Shown: positions 37,910-47,324 of the stretch, piece after piece | Layout: the number at the start of each line of letters is the position of its first letter | Position numbering within the stretch: position 1 is the stretch's first letter | Assembly: GCF_000016185.1 (NCBI RefSeq) | Contig: NC_011420.2 | Location: forward strand, 3,387,001-3,451,000 | Reading direction: 5' to 3' | DNA from: Rhodospirillum centenum SW | GTDB lineage: Bacteria > Pseudomonadota > Alphaproteobacteria > Azospirillales > Azospirillaceae | Length of the DNA: 64,000 bases | Made by a program: the position numbers and the translations under genes | The notes under the pieces: model-generated | Told to the model about the DNA's origin: nothing | Seen by the model: the letters and a program-made list of their open reading frames with translations, nothing else | The model's database searches: none

Positions 37910-38137
37910 CTACTTCCCGCCCGACGGGCGGACGGTCTTGATCGGGCCGCGGGGGTTGCCCGACATCTCGGCGATCTTGCGGTCCTGCGCCTCCAGGAAG
38001 GCGCGGATGGCGCGGTCGCCGTCCAGCGGATCGACCTCCGCCCGGGGGACCTTGCGGTTGGAACTGAGCGAGCCGTCCTCATAGACGACGTCGTAGAGCA
38101 TGGTGCCGGTGTCCACCGGCGGTTTCTTGCGGGCCAT
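37910..38137 (-). CDS. Small conserved hypothetical protein
   Basis: 75 residues: MARKKPPVDTGTMLYDVVYEDGSLSSN, RKVPRAEVDPLDGDRAIRAF, LEAQDRKIAEMSGNPRGPIK. A GGAGAG site precedes the ATG at 38137. Basic ends and an acidic middle; no membrane segment. The family appears conserved in Azospirillum-like bacteria (recollection), function unknown. It is 85 bp downstream of cspA, after a terminator. Confidence 0.65.
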   Translation of the reverse strand: MARKKPPVDTGTMLYDVVYEDGSLSSNRKVPRAEVDPLDGDRAIRAFLEAQDRKIAEMSGNPRGPIKTVRPSGGK

Positions 38138-38163
38138 TCTTCTCTCCGGATGCACATGCGGAA

Positions 38164-38189
38164 AAGGGCACCGGTCGCCCGGTGCCCTT
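38164..38189 (-). terminator. Terminator of the cspA gene
   Basis: An 11-bp perfect stem (AAGGGCACCGG at 38164-38174, complement at 38179-38189) with a 4-nt loop, followed on the minus strand by TTTTCC. It lies about 35 bp after the cspA stop. Confidence 0.85.
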
Positions 38190-38222
38190 CTCGTTCTGAA
38201 GTCGGTAGCCTGACCGGAGAGG

Positions 38223-38432
38223 TCAGGCGGTCTTCAGATTCTCCGCCGAGGTCTTGCCCCGCCGGGGATCGCGCTGCTCCTCATAGGAGACGCGCTGCCC
38301 TTCCGACAGGGTGGACAGACCGGCGCGCTCGACAGCGGAGATGTGGACGAACACGTCCGCACCGCCGTTCTCGGGCTGGATAAAGCCGTAACCCTTGGTG
38401 CTATTGAACCACTTCACGGTTCCGACAGGCAT
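38223..38432 (-). CDS. cspA: Cold-shock protein
   Basis: 69 residues, single cold-shock domain (OB fold) that binds single-stranded RNA/DNA. RNP1 KGYGFIQPE and RNP2 [10 protein letters not shown] are both present after [23 protein letters not shown] stands 6 nt before ATG. Which Csp paralogue it is cannot be told; the symbol denotes the family. Confidence 0.95.
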   Translation of the reverse strand: MPVGTVKWFNSTKGYGFIQPENGGADVFVHISAVERAGLSTLSEGQRVSYEEQRDPRRGKTSAENLKTA

Positions 38433-38769
38433 TGCGCACTCCTTTTTGATTGGGAGGGCGCCGCGCGACAGACGCGACGCATCAGACTGTATCCAGGAAT
38501 CGCCGCAGTCTGGGCACCCGTGGGCGGAACAGGCCGGCAGTCCGTAGCAGAATGACCCCCGGCACATGGCCCTTCCGTCACCGCTTTGCAAGGCGTTTCC
38601 GCCATCGTCGGTGGCGCGAAGCCGGGGTAGGTCGTGGGAAAGGGTGGAAGTCCGCCATCCGTGGCCGCCCGTGGCGGTTCGACGCAACCGCCGCCGGGGT
38701 CGTCTGTTCTCTCCCCGGGCGACCGCCGGGCGGTCGTCGGCGCGACGACGGCAGCAGGGAAGACGGGCC
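38433..38769. other. Divergent intergenic region upstream of cspA
   Basis: 337 bp between the divergent cspA and DUF533 genes. A long 5' untranslated leader for cspA is plausible, as is known for cold-shock genes, but I could not define a cold-box. No gene is supported. Confidence 0.4.
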
Positions 38770-39450
38770 ATGGCGAATCTGACGGGACTTCTGGGGACGA
38801 TGCTGGCGACGGGACTGGGCGGGCGCAGCGCCCGCGGACCGGTCTTCGCCCAGGGCACCACGCCCGCCGCGCCGGCGGCGCTGCATGGCGGCGGTGGGAA
38901 CTTCCGGCAGGTGGCGGGCCTCGCCTCCCTCGGCTACCTCGCCTACAAGGCGTATCAGACCCACAAGGCGCAGGACCCCGCGGCGCAGCAGACGGCCGGG
39001 GTGCATCTCCAGGGCCGCAGCGCCCGCGGCGACGGCCCGTCGTTGGGCGACCGGCTGGGCGACCTGCTCTCGCGCGGCCCCGCCCCGGCCGGGCCGGACC
39101 CGCAGATCGCCGACGAGAAGGCGCTGCTGCTGATCCGCGCCATGGTCGCAGCGGCGAACGCGGACGGGGAGATCGATGCGGAGGAGCGCCGCCGCATCCT
39201 GGACAGTCTGGACCGGGCCGGCGCCGGAGCGGAAGAGCGCGCGCTCCTGGACCGGGAACTGGCCGACCCGCCCTCGCTGGAGGACGTGGTGGCCGGCGTG
39301 CGCGACCAGGAGACGGCGGAGCAGGTCTATGTCGCCTCCGAACTGGCCGTCGAACCCGACGGCCGGGCCGAGCGCAACTATCTGGCCTATCTGGCCGATC
39401 GGCTGCGCCTTCCGGAAAGCCGGGTGGAGGAGCTGAAGCGGATCGCCTGA
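38770..39450 (+). CDS. DUF533/TerB-like protein
   Basis: 226 residues. N-terminal hydrophobic Gly-rich segment ([17 protein letters not shown] ... [16 protein letters not shown]) typical of DUF533 proteins (YebE group), then a TerB-like helical domain: [56 protein letters not shown] and [17 protein letters not shown]. The acidic loops ADGEID and EPDGRAE are the presumed metal sites. Function unproven; the family is often linked to tellurite/envelope stress. Confidence 0.9.
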   Translation: MANLTGLLGTMLATGLGGRSARGPVFAQGTTPAAPAALHGGGGNFRQVAGLASLGYLAYKAYQTHKAQDPAAQQTAGVHLQGRSARGDGPSLGDRLGDLLSRGPAPAGPDPQIADEKALLLIRAMVAAANADGEIDAEERRRILDSLDRAGAGAEERALLDRELADPPSLEDVVAGVRDQETAEQVYVASELAVEPDGRAERNYLAYLADRLRLPESRVEELKRIA

Positions 39451-39564
39451 CCGGCATCCGGCCGGCGGACCGGGCGCGGGGCTTCACAACCGCGCCCGGC
39501 GGGACGTCCTTGGGCTGTACGCCCGCGCCGGACGCCTGCGCCGGGCGCCTGCAAGGAGCCGCCG

Positions 39565-40113
39565 ATGCCCCGCATCACCCTGGACGACATCACCGAGAGC
39601 CTGTTCCTGCTGTTGAACGCAAAGGCGAACGACATCGCCAACGCCTATCTTCAGAAGGGCGGGTGGGAGGGCTGGCTCCAGGTCGAACTGGCGAACCTGC
39701 TGAACACCCAGTTCGGCAAGACGACGAACATCCAGCGTGAGAACACCGAGCCCTATACCGGCAACCAGAAGGCCGACCTGCTGGTGACCTGTCTGCCGGA
39801 CGGGGACATGACCCCGCTGCCGCCCCCCTTCGCCATCGAACTGAAGGCGGAATCCATCTTCCAGATGGGCTACGGCAAGACCATCGGGAAGACGGCCAAG
39901 GACGATTACGACACCATCGTCGAATACGGGCTGACCAAGAAGTACCGTTTCGCCCAGTTCGCCGTCTACATGACGGAGGAGGGGCACAGGTCGCTCTACA
40001 CCACGCTTCTGGAGAAGACGCAGAAGGACGGGGTGCCCTGGAAGGAGACGGAGATCATCACGCAGCACCAGGTCATACCGACCTTCGGCTTCGTCCTGCT
40101 GCCCTTCCCGTGA
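39565..40113 (+). CDS. Orphan PD-(D/E)XK-like nuclease-fold protein
   Basis: 182 residues. The arrangement GWLQVELANLL (Glu41), KADLLV (Asp71) and FAIELKAES (Glu92-x-Lys94) fits the E...D...ExK active site of PD-(D/E)XK nucleases. The rest (AKDDYDTIVEYGLTKKYRF, FAVYMTEEGHRSLYTTL) is charged and soluble. RBS AAGGAG about 9 nt before ATG. No methyltransferase or specificity gene nearby, so it is not an obvious restriction system. Its composition differs slightly from neighbours (more Lys/Thr/Asn). I recognise the fold pattern, not a family. Confidence 0.65.
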   Translation: MPRITLDDITESLFLLLNAKANDIANAYLQKGGWEGWLQVELANLLNTQFGKTTNIQRENTEPYTGNQKADLLVTCLPDGDMTPLPPPFAIELKAESIFQMGYGKTIGKTAKDDYDTIVEYGLTKKYRFAQFAVYMTEEGHRSLYTTLLEKTQKDGVPWKETEIITQHQVIPTFGFVLLPFP

Positions 40114-40222
40114 GCGCGGGGGCGGGCCCGCTCCGTCATCGGCGCGGGTTTACGGGCGGCCGGGCCGCGGGTAGATTTTCCGCCCCGCCTGTCGCGCCGT
40201 CCCGCTGCCGCCGGAGCCCGCC

Positions 40223-41521
40223 CTGTCCCTTCCCCCCGCCGAACGGCGCATCACCCTGCTGATGGGGTCGGTCCAGTTCGTCAGCGTGCTGTCCTTCATG
40301 ATCGTGATGCCGCTGGGGCCGGACTTCACCCTGGCGCTCGGCATCCCGCCGTCGCATGTCGGCTGGGTGACGGCCAGCTACACCCTCTCGGCGGCGCTGT
40401 CGGGCATCGTCTCCGCCCTGTTCATCGACCGCTACGACCGCCGCCCGGCGTTGGGCATCGCCATGACGGGGCTGGTGCTGTGCAACGTGGCGGCGGGGCT
40501 TGCGGTGGATCTGGCCAGCCTGATGGTGGCGCGGGCCGCCGCCGGGATGTTCGGCGGTCCGGCGGGGGCGCTGGCCATCGCCGTGGTTGCCGACAACGTG
40601 CCGCCGGAGCGGCGCGGCCGGGCCATGGGCACGGTGATGGGGGGGCTGTCGGTCAGCTCCGTCGTCGGCCTGCCGCTGTCGCTGGAGCTGGCGCGGCTGG
40701 CCGGCTGGCGCAGCACCTTCTTCACCGTGGCGGCGCTGGGCCTCGTGATCGTCGCCGCGGCGCTGTTCCTGCTGCCGCCGCAGCGCCGCCATCTGGCCGA
40801 GGCGGAGGCCGGGGGCGCCGCACCCGCCGGGACAGGCGTCATGGCCGCCGCCGCGTCGGCGGTGATGCGGCTGCTGCGCATCGCCGCCCGGCCGAACGCG
40901 CTGCTGGCGCTGGCGCTGGCGGCGGTCGCCATCGTGCCCGGTTTCCTGGTGGTGACGAACCTCGCCGTCTATGTCCAGTTCAACCTGGGCTTCCCGCGCG
41001 AACAGCTCGGCCTGCTCTACATGATCGGCGGGGCGGTCAGCTTCTTCGGCATGCGCTGGACCGGGCAGGCGGTGGACCGCTTCGGCTCCACCGGGGTGAC
41101 GACGGTGACGACGCTGGCGCTGGTGACGCTGATCTACCTGCTGTACCTGGACTGGTCCTGGCTGGCGCTGCCGGTGATGGCCCTGGTGCCGACCTGGATT
41201 CTGTTCAACACCGCCCGCATGGTGGCGCAGAACACCGCCATCTCCAAGGTGCCGGCGGCGGCAGAGCGGGCCGGCTTCATGGCGCTGGTGCAGTCCGTCA
41301 CCCAGGTCTCGGCGGCGGCCGGGGCGGTGCTGGGCGCGGCGATCCTGGACACCGCGCCCGACGGCCGGCTGGAGCACATGCCGACCGTGGCCGGGCTCGC
41401 CATCGCCATCGGCATCGCGGGGCCGCCGCTGATGTGGGCGCTGGAGCGGCGGCTGCCGCGGTCCGCACCGGAAAGCCACCGGGTCAAGGCCGCGGCCCAG
41501 GTCTCGGCGCCCGAGCGCTGA
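40223..41521 (+). CDS. MFS transporter, probable CTG start
   Basis: About 432 residues with twelve hydrophobic segments. MFS features: MGLxF-like helix 1 (MGSVQFVSVLSFMIVMPLGP), loop 2-3 FIDRYDRRPALGIAMTG (G-x-x-x-DRxxRR), and GGPAGALAIAVVADNVPPERRGRAMG. Resembles Bcr/arabinose-efflux-type drug exporters; the substrate is unknown. The ATG at 40262 would truncate the first helix; CTG at 40223 (SLPPAERRITLLMGSVQ) has GGAG 6 nt upstream and restores a normal N-terminus, so a CTG start is inferred. Confidence 0.88.
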   Translation: MSLPPAERRITLLMGSVQFVSVLSFMIVMPLGPDFTLALGIPPSHVGWVTASYTLSAALSGIVSALFIDRYDRRPALGIAMTGLVLCNVAAGLAVDLASLMVARAAAGMFGGPAGALAIAVVADNVPPERRGRAMGTVMGGLSVSSVVGLPLSLELARLAGWRSTFFTVAALGLVIVAAALFLLPPQRRHLAEAEAGGAAPAGTGVMAAAASAVMRLLRIAARPNALLALALAAVAIVPGFLVVTNLAVYVQFNLGFPREQLGLLYMIGGAVSFFGMRWTGQAVDRFGSTGVTTVTTLALVTLIYLLYLDWSWLALPVMALVPTWILFNTARMVAQNTAISKVPAAAERAGFMALVQSVTQVSAAAGAVLGAAILDTAPDGRLEHMPTVAGLAIAIGIAGPPLMWALERRLPRSAPESHRVKAAAQVSAPER

Positions 41522-41642
41522 GACCGGCCAACCGTTGCCGTCAGGTGACAATCCCTACCTCAAGCCGGGATTTTTCGAAAATGTCGTTGCCGCCCCTTGC
41601 GCTGCAACGCACAGTCCTGTCGTGAAGATGTCACGAAAGGGA

Positions 41643-41660
41643 GGTCCGGACGAACGGACC
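41643..41660. promoter_or_regulatory. Inverted repeat upstream of the TonB-dependent receptor
   Basis: GGTCCG (41643-41648) and CGGACC (41655-41660) with a 6-bp spacer, about 50 bp before the receptor start. It could be a regulator site or part of the leader RNA. Confidence 0.35.
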
Positions 41661-41707
41661 CCCGCAGGGGAAGTCCACCTGCGCCGATAATGAAAACGAC
41701 AGGAGGC

Positions 41708-44161
41708 ATGATGTTGACGCGGAAGTCCACGGTTGCCCGTCTCGGTCTGTTCCTGGGGGCCTGCGCCGCCCTGCTGCCGGAAACCGCCCGGGCGCAGACC
41801 TCCCCTGAACCGACGGAAGAGATCATCGTCACCGGCACGCGCCGGCTGGACCGCACGGTGTCGCAGTCGCCGGTGCCCATCGACGTGATCCCGACGGCCG
41901 ATCTGCAACGCTCCGGCCTGGGCGAACTGAACAAGGTCCTGAACAGCCTCGTCCCCTCCTACAACTTCCCGCAGCCGACCGTCACCGACGGCACCGACCA
42001 TATCCGGCCGGCCACGCTGCGCGGGCTGGGGCCGGACCACACGCTGGTCCTGGTGAACGGCAAGCGCCGGCACCAGACCTCGCTGCTGAACCTGAACGGC
42101 AGCGTCGGCCGCGGCTCCACCGGGGCGGACCTCAACACCATCCCGACCGCCGCGATCGAGCGGATCGAGATTCTGCGCGACGGTGCCGCCGCCCAGTACG
42201 GCTCGGATGCCATCGCCGGCGTCATCAACATCATCCTCAAGGACGGGGCGGAGGGTGGCCTGGTCACCGGCACCGTCGGCCAGCATTACGAGGGCGACGG
42301 CACCCTCTGGCACGCCCAGTCCAACATCGGCCTGCCGCTCGGCGCGGCCGGCGGCTTCGTCAACCTGACGGCGGAATACCGCGACCGCGGCCGCACCAAC
42401 CGCCAGGGACCGGACACCCGGCAGCAGTACAACACCCTGCCCAACGGCCAGCCCGACCCGCGCGAGGCCACGATCGACCGCACCGACAATTTCCGCTACG
42501 GCGACAGCGCGGTCGAGGACATCAACCTGTTCTACAATCTGGGCCTGCCGCTGGCCGACGGCGTGGAGGCCTATTCCTTCGGCAACTACGGCCGGCGCGA
42601 AGGGGAGTCGGGGGCGTTCTGGCGCCGGCCGCGCGACGCCTCCAACGTCCGCGCGATCTATCCCGACGGTTTCCTGCCGCTGATCACCTCGCAGATCGAC
42701 GACCTGTCGGTCGCGGGCGGCGTGCGCGGCGAGACCGGCCGCACCAACTGGGACATCAGCACGGTCTACGGGCGCAACTATTTCCCCTACCGGATCAAGA
42801 ACACGGTCAACGCCACCTTCGGCACGGACAGCCCGACCGAGTTCTTCGCCGGCGATCTGCTGTACCAGCAGGTGGTGAGCAACGCCGACGCCTCGCGGGA
42901 GTTCGATGTCGGTCTGCCGGCGCCGGTCAGTGTCGCCGGCGGGCTGGAGTGGCGGCACGAGAACTTCCAGATCGGTCGGGGCGAGTTCGGGTCCTGGGCC
43001 GACGGCGGGGTGAAGGTGCTGGACAACGCCGCCGCCTCGCCGATCGGGTCGCAGCCCTCGCCGGGGGCCCAGGGCTTCCCCGGCTTCCGTCCGGCGGACG
43101 AGGTGGACGAGAGCCGCTCCTCGCAGAGCGCCTATATCGACCTGGAGACGAACCTGACGCCCGAGCTGCTGCTCAGCCTCGCCGGGCGGGTGGAGCACTA
43201 CAGCGACTTCGGCTGGACGGAGTCGGGCAAGATCGCGGCGAAGTACGACATCACCGACGGCTTCGCCCTGCGCGGTGCGGTCAGCAACGGCTTCCGCGCC
43301 CCGTCCCTGCAGCAGAGCTTCTTCACCTCCACCTCGACGACCTATATCGGCGGCGTGCCCTACGAGATCCGCACCTTCCGCACCGACGATCCCGTCGCCA
43401 AGGCGCTGGGGGCGGAGGATCTGAAGGCCGAGAAGTCGGTCAACTACAGCCTGGGCTTCACCAGCCGGCCGTTCGAGGGCGCCACCCTGACCGTGGACGC
43501 CTACCGGATCGAGATCGACGACCGCATCGTGCTGTCGGAGAACCTGACCGGCACGGCCGTGCAGAACTTCCTGGCCGCCCGCGGCTTCCTCGGGGTCACC
43601 GGCGGGCGCTTCTTCACCAACGCCATCGACACCCGCACCCAGGGCATCGACGTGGTCGGCACCTACCGCCTGGACCTTGCGGAGGCCGGCCAGATCCTCT
43701 TCACGGCCGGGGCCAACATCAATGACACCAAGGTCACCGACGTGAAGCCGAACCCGGAGACGCTCCAGGCCGTGGGGCTGGACCTGGTCCGCTTCGCGCG
43801 GGTGGAGGAGGGGCGCTTCACCGAGGCGCAGCCGCAGGACAAGGTGAACCTCTCCGCCGTCTGGTCGTGGCAGGGGCTGGACGTCACGCTGAAGGGCACG
43901 CGCTACGGCGAATTCACGGCCCGTAACGCCAACCCGGCGCTGGACCAGACCTTCGGGGCGGAGTGGGTGGTCGATGCCGAGGCCGCCTACGAGGTGGTGG
44001 AGGGGCTGACGCTGGCCGTGGGGGCGAACAACCTGTTCGACCAGTATCCCGGCACGGTGATCCCCGGCGCCAACACCAGCGGCTTCGCGCAGTACAGCAA
44101 CTTCTCGCCGTTCGGCTTCAACGGCGGCTTCTACTACGCCCGCGTCGCCTACTCCTGGTGA
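41708..44161 (+). CDS. TonB-dependent outer-membrane receptor
   Basis: 817 residues. Signal peptide STVARLGLFLGACAALLPETARAQ; plug domain from EEIIVTGTRRLDRTVSQSPVPIDVI through RIEILRDGAAAQYGSDAIAGVINIIL; then a 22-strand-type barrel ending FNGGFYYARVAYSW, with the terminal aromatic residue usual for outer-membrane proteins. Imports an unknown ligand (siderophore, cobalamin, carbohydrate or other) with TonB energy. AGGAGG at 41701-41706 is too close to ATG 41708 and ATG 41711; TTG 41714 has the best spacing and may be the true start. No transporter or Fur-like site was recognised nearby. Confidence 0.94.
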   Translation: MMLTRKSTVARLGLFLGACAALLPETARAQTSPEPTEEIIVTGTRRLDRTVSQSPVPIDVIPTADLQRSGLGELNKVLNSLVPSYNFPQPTVTDGTDHIRPATLRGLGPDHTLVLVNGKRRHQTSLLNLNGSVGRGSTGADLNTIPTAAIERIEILRDGAAAQYGSDAIAGVINIILKDGAEGGLVTGTVGQHYEGDGTLWHAQSNIGLPLGAAGGFVNLTAEYRDRGRTNRQGPDTRQQYNTLPNGQPDPREATIDRTDNFRYGDSAVEDINLFYNLGLPLADGVEAYSFGNYGRREGESGAFWRRPRDASNVRAIYPDGFLPLITSQIDDLSVAGGVRGETGRTNWDISTVYGRNYFPYRIKNTVNATFGTDSPTEFFAGDLLYQQVVSNADASREFDVGLPAPVSVAGGLEWRHENFQIGRGEFGSWADGGVKVLDNAAASPIGSQPSPGAQGFPGFRPADEVDESRSSQSAYIDLETNLTPELLLSLAGRVEHYSDFGWTESGKIAAKYDITDGFALRGAVSNGFRAPSLQQSFFTSTSTTYIGGVPYEIRTFRTDDPVAKALGAEDLKAEKSVNYSLGFTSRPFEGATLTVDAYRIEIDDRIVLSENLTGTAVQNFLAARGFLGVTGGRFFTNAIDTRTQGIDVVGTYRLDLAEAGQILFTAGANINDTKVTDVKPNPETLQAVGLDLVRFARVEEGRFTEAQPQDKVNLSAVWSWQGLDVTLKGTRYGEFTARNANPALDQTFGAEWVVDAEAAYEVVEGLTLAVGANNLFDQYPGTVIPGANTSGFAQYSNFSPFGFNGGFYYARVAYSW

Positions 44162-44850
44162 TCCGGGCCGCGGCCGGGGGGGGCGGACAGCGCCCCCCCG
44201 TCCGTCGGTCCTCGCCCCGCCCGTCCTCGCCCCGTCTCCCCCGCCCTGTCGGGGCTCGTTCCGACCTGCCCGCTTCCGCTCCGGAGGTCACGGCATCGGG
44301 CACCGCCCGCGGGGTGACGCCCGATGCCGTGCGCGAACCCTGCTGTGCGCGAAGAAGGGCCCCCCGCAGCGACCGGGGACCGGCTTGACCGGGGACGGAC
44401 GCGGGCATAGAGCAGGCAAGCCGCCGCGACACCCGGCAACCGCGATCCGGGGCCGGGGCCCGCCAGGGGCGGGTCACGGTAAAGAGGAGAGTAGCGTACC
44501 TCCGCGGCGGTCCCCCTCCCCGGCGGTCCGATCTTCCTCGCAGGGGGCCTGTCGTGCCGGCCTCATCCCGGCGCGTGCCGGGCCAGTGCGTGCCCGGAGC
44601 CAGCGCGCGCAAAGAAAGGCGACGCGGCTGGAGCCGACCCGGCCGGCCCCGACTGCCGGCGGCTCTTGCCCTGGGGAGTCTGTCATCGGGGGAAAGGGCG
44701 GCTGCCGCGGGGGTGCGTCACGTCCCCATGCGCCCGGCCCTTCCGGACCCGGCGCCGGACCCGTCTTCCGGACATGGCAGCCTGTCGAGGGTAAGGCGCA
44801 CTCTCCGGCGGGATCAAGACCTCATCCACCTCTCCGCTCCAGGGGAAGGC
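44162..44850. other. Non-coding region between the receptor gene and CRISPR array 1
   Basis: 689 bp. A G7/C7-based hairpin lies at 44177-44199 just after the receptor stop and may be a terminator. The remainder has overlapping GC-rich open frames on both strands but no protein-like sequence. No tracrRNA-like or cas sequence was seen. Confidence 0.5.
44177..44199 (+). terminator. Possible terminator of the TonB-dependent receptor gene
   Basis: A 9-bp stem (seven G-C pairs plus C-G and G-C) with a 5-nt loop, 16 bp after the stop. No U tract follows, so it may be a weak or factor-assisted site. Confidence 0.4.
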
Positions 44851-45977
44851 GGCTCATCCCTGCACATGCAGGGGAAAGCCGGAGGCGGAGTACCGCGCGA
44901 CCTGGGACTGGGGTTAATCCCTGCACATGCAGGGGAAAGTTGTTCCGGAGGTACGCTTCTGCCCGGTCATACGGTTCATCCCTGCACATGCAGGGGAAAG
45001 GCACTGGGCGAGTATGCCAGCCCGGCTGGAGGAGGGTTCATCCCTGCACATGCAGGGGAAAGCTCGCGGTCCAGCGTCTTGGCGATGCGGACCAGGGTTC
45101 ATCCCTGCACATGCAGGGGAAAGGCGGGAGTGCAAGCCATGCCTTTCGCCGGACAGGGTTCATCCCTGCACATGCAGGGGAAAGCTGGTGGTGGTCAGCT
45201 TGGGCGGGTGCGCTCGGGGTTCATCCCTGCACATGCAGGGGAAAGGACGGGGAGGAGATGCGCGCCGATCTGGACGAGGGTTCATCCCTGCACATGCAGG
45301 GGAAAGATCAGACGGACAGGCTCCCAGAAGCCAACAGCGGGTTCATCCCTGCACATGCAGGGGAAAGATGCGCGGTCATAGCACCTCCATGTAGTGCTGG
45401 GGTTCATCCCTGCACATGCAGGGGAAAGTATTGGCACACCTCTGTCGTCGACAGCGCAGGGGGTTCATCCCTGCACATGCAGGGGAAAGCGCGCATCAAT
45501 GGGATTGATGCTGTCGCATTTGGGTTCATCCCTGCACATGCAGGGGAAAGGGGTGGAGGGCTACCGCGTAATCGCCTCTCATGGGTTCATCCCTGCACAT
45601 GCAGGGGAAAGGGCGCGTCCGGGCCGTCGCCCGTGGTACCGGGCGGTTCATCCCTGCACATGCAGGGGAAAGCGCGGACTATGCCATCATCGAACGGGGC
45701 GGGCGGGTTCATCCCTGCACATGCAGGGGAAAGCACAGAAGAGAGGCTGTCGTGACGATTGCTTTGGGTTCATCCCTGCACATGCAGGGGAAAGCGGTTC
45801 GGGCTGCACCCCATAACCGTCTGCCGGGGTTCATCCCTGCACATGCAGGGGAAAGTCCACCTGCTTATCCCCGGGGGCGAACGGAGAGGGTTCATCCCTG
45901 CACATGCAGGGGAAAGAGGGCGATGGCGAGAAGCACCATCGCAGGGTTGGGTTCATCCCTGCACATGCAGGGGAAAG
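44851..45977 (-). CRISPR. CRISPR array 1 (type I-E, 19 repeats, 18 spacers)
   Basis: Nineteen 28-bp repeats (plus-strand unit starts GGTTCATCCC, ends GGGGAAAG) at 61-bp intervals from 44851 to 45950; one spacer is 34 bp, the others 33 bp. If the mostly conserved preceding G is counted, this is the usual 29/32 I-E geometry. Repeats 1 and 2 (GGCTCATCC, GGTTAATCC) are degenerate, marking the leader-distal end on the left. The leader therefore lies between the array and cas2 and crRNA is read leftward. All spacers differ from each other. The stem is CCCTGC/GCAGGG with an ACAT centre. Confidence 0.98.
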
Positions 45978-46027
45978 GGTAGCCGCAGGCATCTGAAAAA
46001 ACGATGATTTCCGGAAAAAGTCCAGGA
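45978..46027 (-). promoter_or_regulatory. Probable leader of CRISPR array 1
   Basis: Only 50 bp separate the last repeat from the cas2 stop. The sequence is AT-richer (CTGAAAAAACGATG, CCGGAAAAAG). Either the promoter lies inside the 3' end of cas2 or the array is transcribed from the cas1-cas2 operon. Integration-host-factor sites could not be judged by eye. Confidence 0.5.
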
Positions 46028-46324
46028 CTATTCTGTGGCTTTTCTGCGCAGGGCGTAATGGTCGTCGTAATCGACGATGGTTCGTTTCGGGGCGCCCAGG
46101 CTGCGCAGGTCCAGATCCATGGATTTTCTGGTGTCGCGGTGGATCATCAGGACCATGCCGCGCGGTTCCGCCTCCCACCAGCGGGTCAGGATGTCCCAGA
46201 TCCGCTCGCGGGAGCCCTTGTCCAGGTCCATGCTGACATAGACGCCGGGATGCACGTTCAGCATGACGGACCGCAGGAATCCGTGGAACCTGTCGGCCGT
46301 GTCGGACAGGCAGATCACAATCAT
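46028..46324 (-). CDS. cas2: CRISPR-associated endonuclease Cas2e
   Basis: 98 residues with the I-E type Cas2 fold: MIVICLSDTADRFHGFLRSVML, VHPGVYVSMDLDKGSRERIWD and GMVLMIHRDTRKSMDLDLRSLG. With Cas1 it forms the spacer-integration complex. The start ATG overlaps the cas1 TGA by one base, so translation is coupled. Last cas gene before array 1. Confidence 0.96.
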   Translation of the reverse strand: MIVICLSDTADRFHGFLRSVMLNVHPGVYVSMDLDKGSRERIWDILTRWWEAEPRGMVLMIHRDTRKSMDLDLRSLGAPKRTIVDYDDHYALRRKATE

Positions 46325-47169
46325 CAGGCCAGCACCTCCTTGATGTCATCGATGATGGTGTCGATGAAGCCCGTATCGCGCACATGGGCGGAGACGGCGC
46401 GGCGGCAGATCCGGTCCAGGCTGTCCGTCGCCCCCTGGTCGATCCGCTTCACACAGCGGAAGGCAAGGGGCACCGTGACCGACGTCCGGTACAGGTCGCA
46501 GATGTCCAGGGTCCAGCTCTTCGCGCTGTCCTCGTGCAGGAAGCCCAGGGGCGGCAGGGTGCCGGTGGCCTGGACGGCGATGGCGACACAGGCCTCCACC
46601 GCGGTCACCACATGGTTGATGGCCTGGTTGGGCAGGTCGTCGCCGTCGGGGTCGCTGCGATCGAACCGGCGGCCGCGCCAGACGATCCCCGCCTGGGCGG
46701 CGATCAGCTCATAGCTGTGCCTGATCCGCGCCGCCTCCATCCCCCGCAGGCTGTCCAGCGAGGTGGCGCGCGGCGTCTCCCCGAAGCGCTTCGCGTACAT
46801 GCGCTTGGCCACCATGATCCGGGTGCTCTCCCCCGCCCACCAGGTGGCCTGCTGCCGGGCCAGCGTGCTGTCCCGGTCGAACAGCGGCGGGGCGGTGTAC
46901 AGCCGCGTTCCGTCGGAACCGACGAAGGCGAGGCAGGTGCCATGCCCGGAGCAGTGGCGCACGGCGTCATGGGTGATGGAACTGCCGGGACCCAGCAGCA
47001 CGGCGTTCAGCCGCTGGTACGGCAGTTCCAGCTCCTCCCCCCTGTCGTCGAAGGCGATGACCAGACTGCCGTTGTCGATGGACAGCCGGCAGCGCTCCAC
47101 ATAGATCAACCCGTTGCGGGACTTCTGGGGAATCCGGGCCGCATCCAGGCCCAGCCGGCCTTTGAGCAT
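46324..47169 (-). CDS. cas1: CRISPR integrase Cas1e
   Basis: 281 residues from ATG 47169, which has AGGAGG 9 nt upstream; an in-frame ATG at 47205 gives 293 residues but lacks a ribosome site. Seen: SRNGLIYVERCRLSIDNG, GPGSSITHDAVRHCSGHG, RMYAKRFGETPRATSLDSLRGMEAARIR with the catalytic Glu, NQAINHVVTAVEACV, and GFLHEDSAKSWTLDICDLYR with catalytic His and Asp. This is the I-E subtype. It is separated from the cascade genes by the array-2 blocks. Confidence 0.96.
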   Translation of the reverse strand: MLKGRLGLDAARIPQKSRNGLIYVERCRLSIDNGSLVIAFDDRGEELELPYQRLNAVLLGPGSSITHDAVRHCSGHGTCLAFVGSDGTRLYTAPPLFDRDSTLARQQATWWAGESTRIMVAKRMYAKRFGETPRATSLDSLRGMEAARIRHSYELIAAQAGIVWRGRRFDRSDPDGDDLPNQAINHVVTAVEACVAIAVQATGTLPPLGFLHEDSAKSWTLDICDLYRTSVTVPLAFRCVKRIDQGATDSLDRICRRAVSAHVRDTGFIDTIIDDIKEVLA

Positions 47170-47235
47170 GTCGAGGGACCTCCTGTCCGTGGAAAAAGGG
47201 AGCATGGGCGGGCTGCGGACCCGCCCCGTGCGGCG

Positions 47236-47324
47236 GGGTCATCCCTGCGGGGGCAGGGGCGACGCCGTTTCACCGTCGGCGGCCCGGGCGGGCTCGGGTT
47301 CATCCCTGCGGGGGCAGGGGCGAC
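47236..47324 (-). CRISPR. CRISPR array 2, block a (2 repeats)
   Basis: Two repeats of the second family (unit ends GGGGCGAC) at 47236 and 47297, 61 bp apart, just upstream of cas1. The left copy has one T-to-G change (GGGTCATCC) and is the degenerate, distal end. One 33-bp spacer. Confidence 0.9.

Noticed and set aside
44563-44582. TCATCCCGGC...GCCGGG hairpin resembling a diverged CRISPR repeat left of array 1
   Set aside because: It is not in register with the 61-bp period and shares only the TCATCCC core; probably coincidence.
45557-45583. Array-1 spacer 12 resembling the scaffold gene at 33255-33285 (shared GGAGGGCTAC)
   Set aside because: Alignment needs a 3-bp gap and several mismatches, so it is not a credible self-targeting protospacer.
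44385-45816. Long rightward open frames reading IPAHAGE repeats
   Set aside because: They are translations of the CRISPR array; the 61-bp period shifts frame each unit and the sequence is repetitive, not protein-coding.
45831-46385. 184-codon leftward frame across array 1 and cas2
   Set aside because: It overlaps cas2 in a different frame and includes CRISPR repeats.
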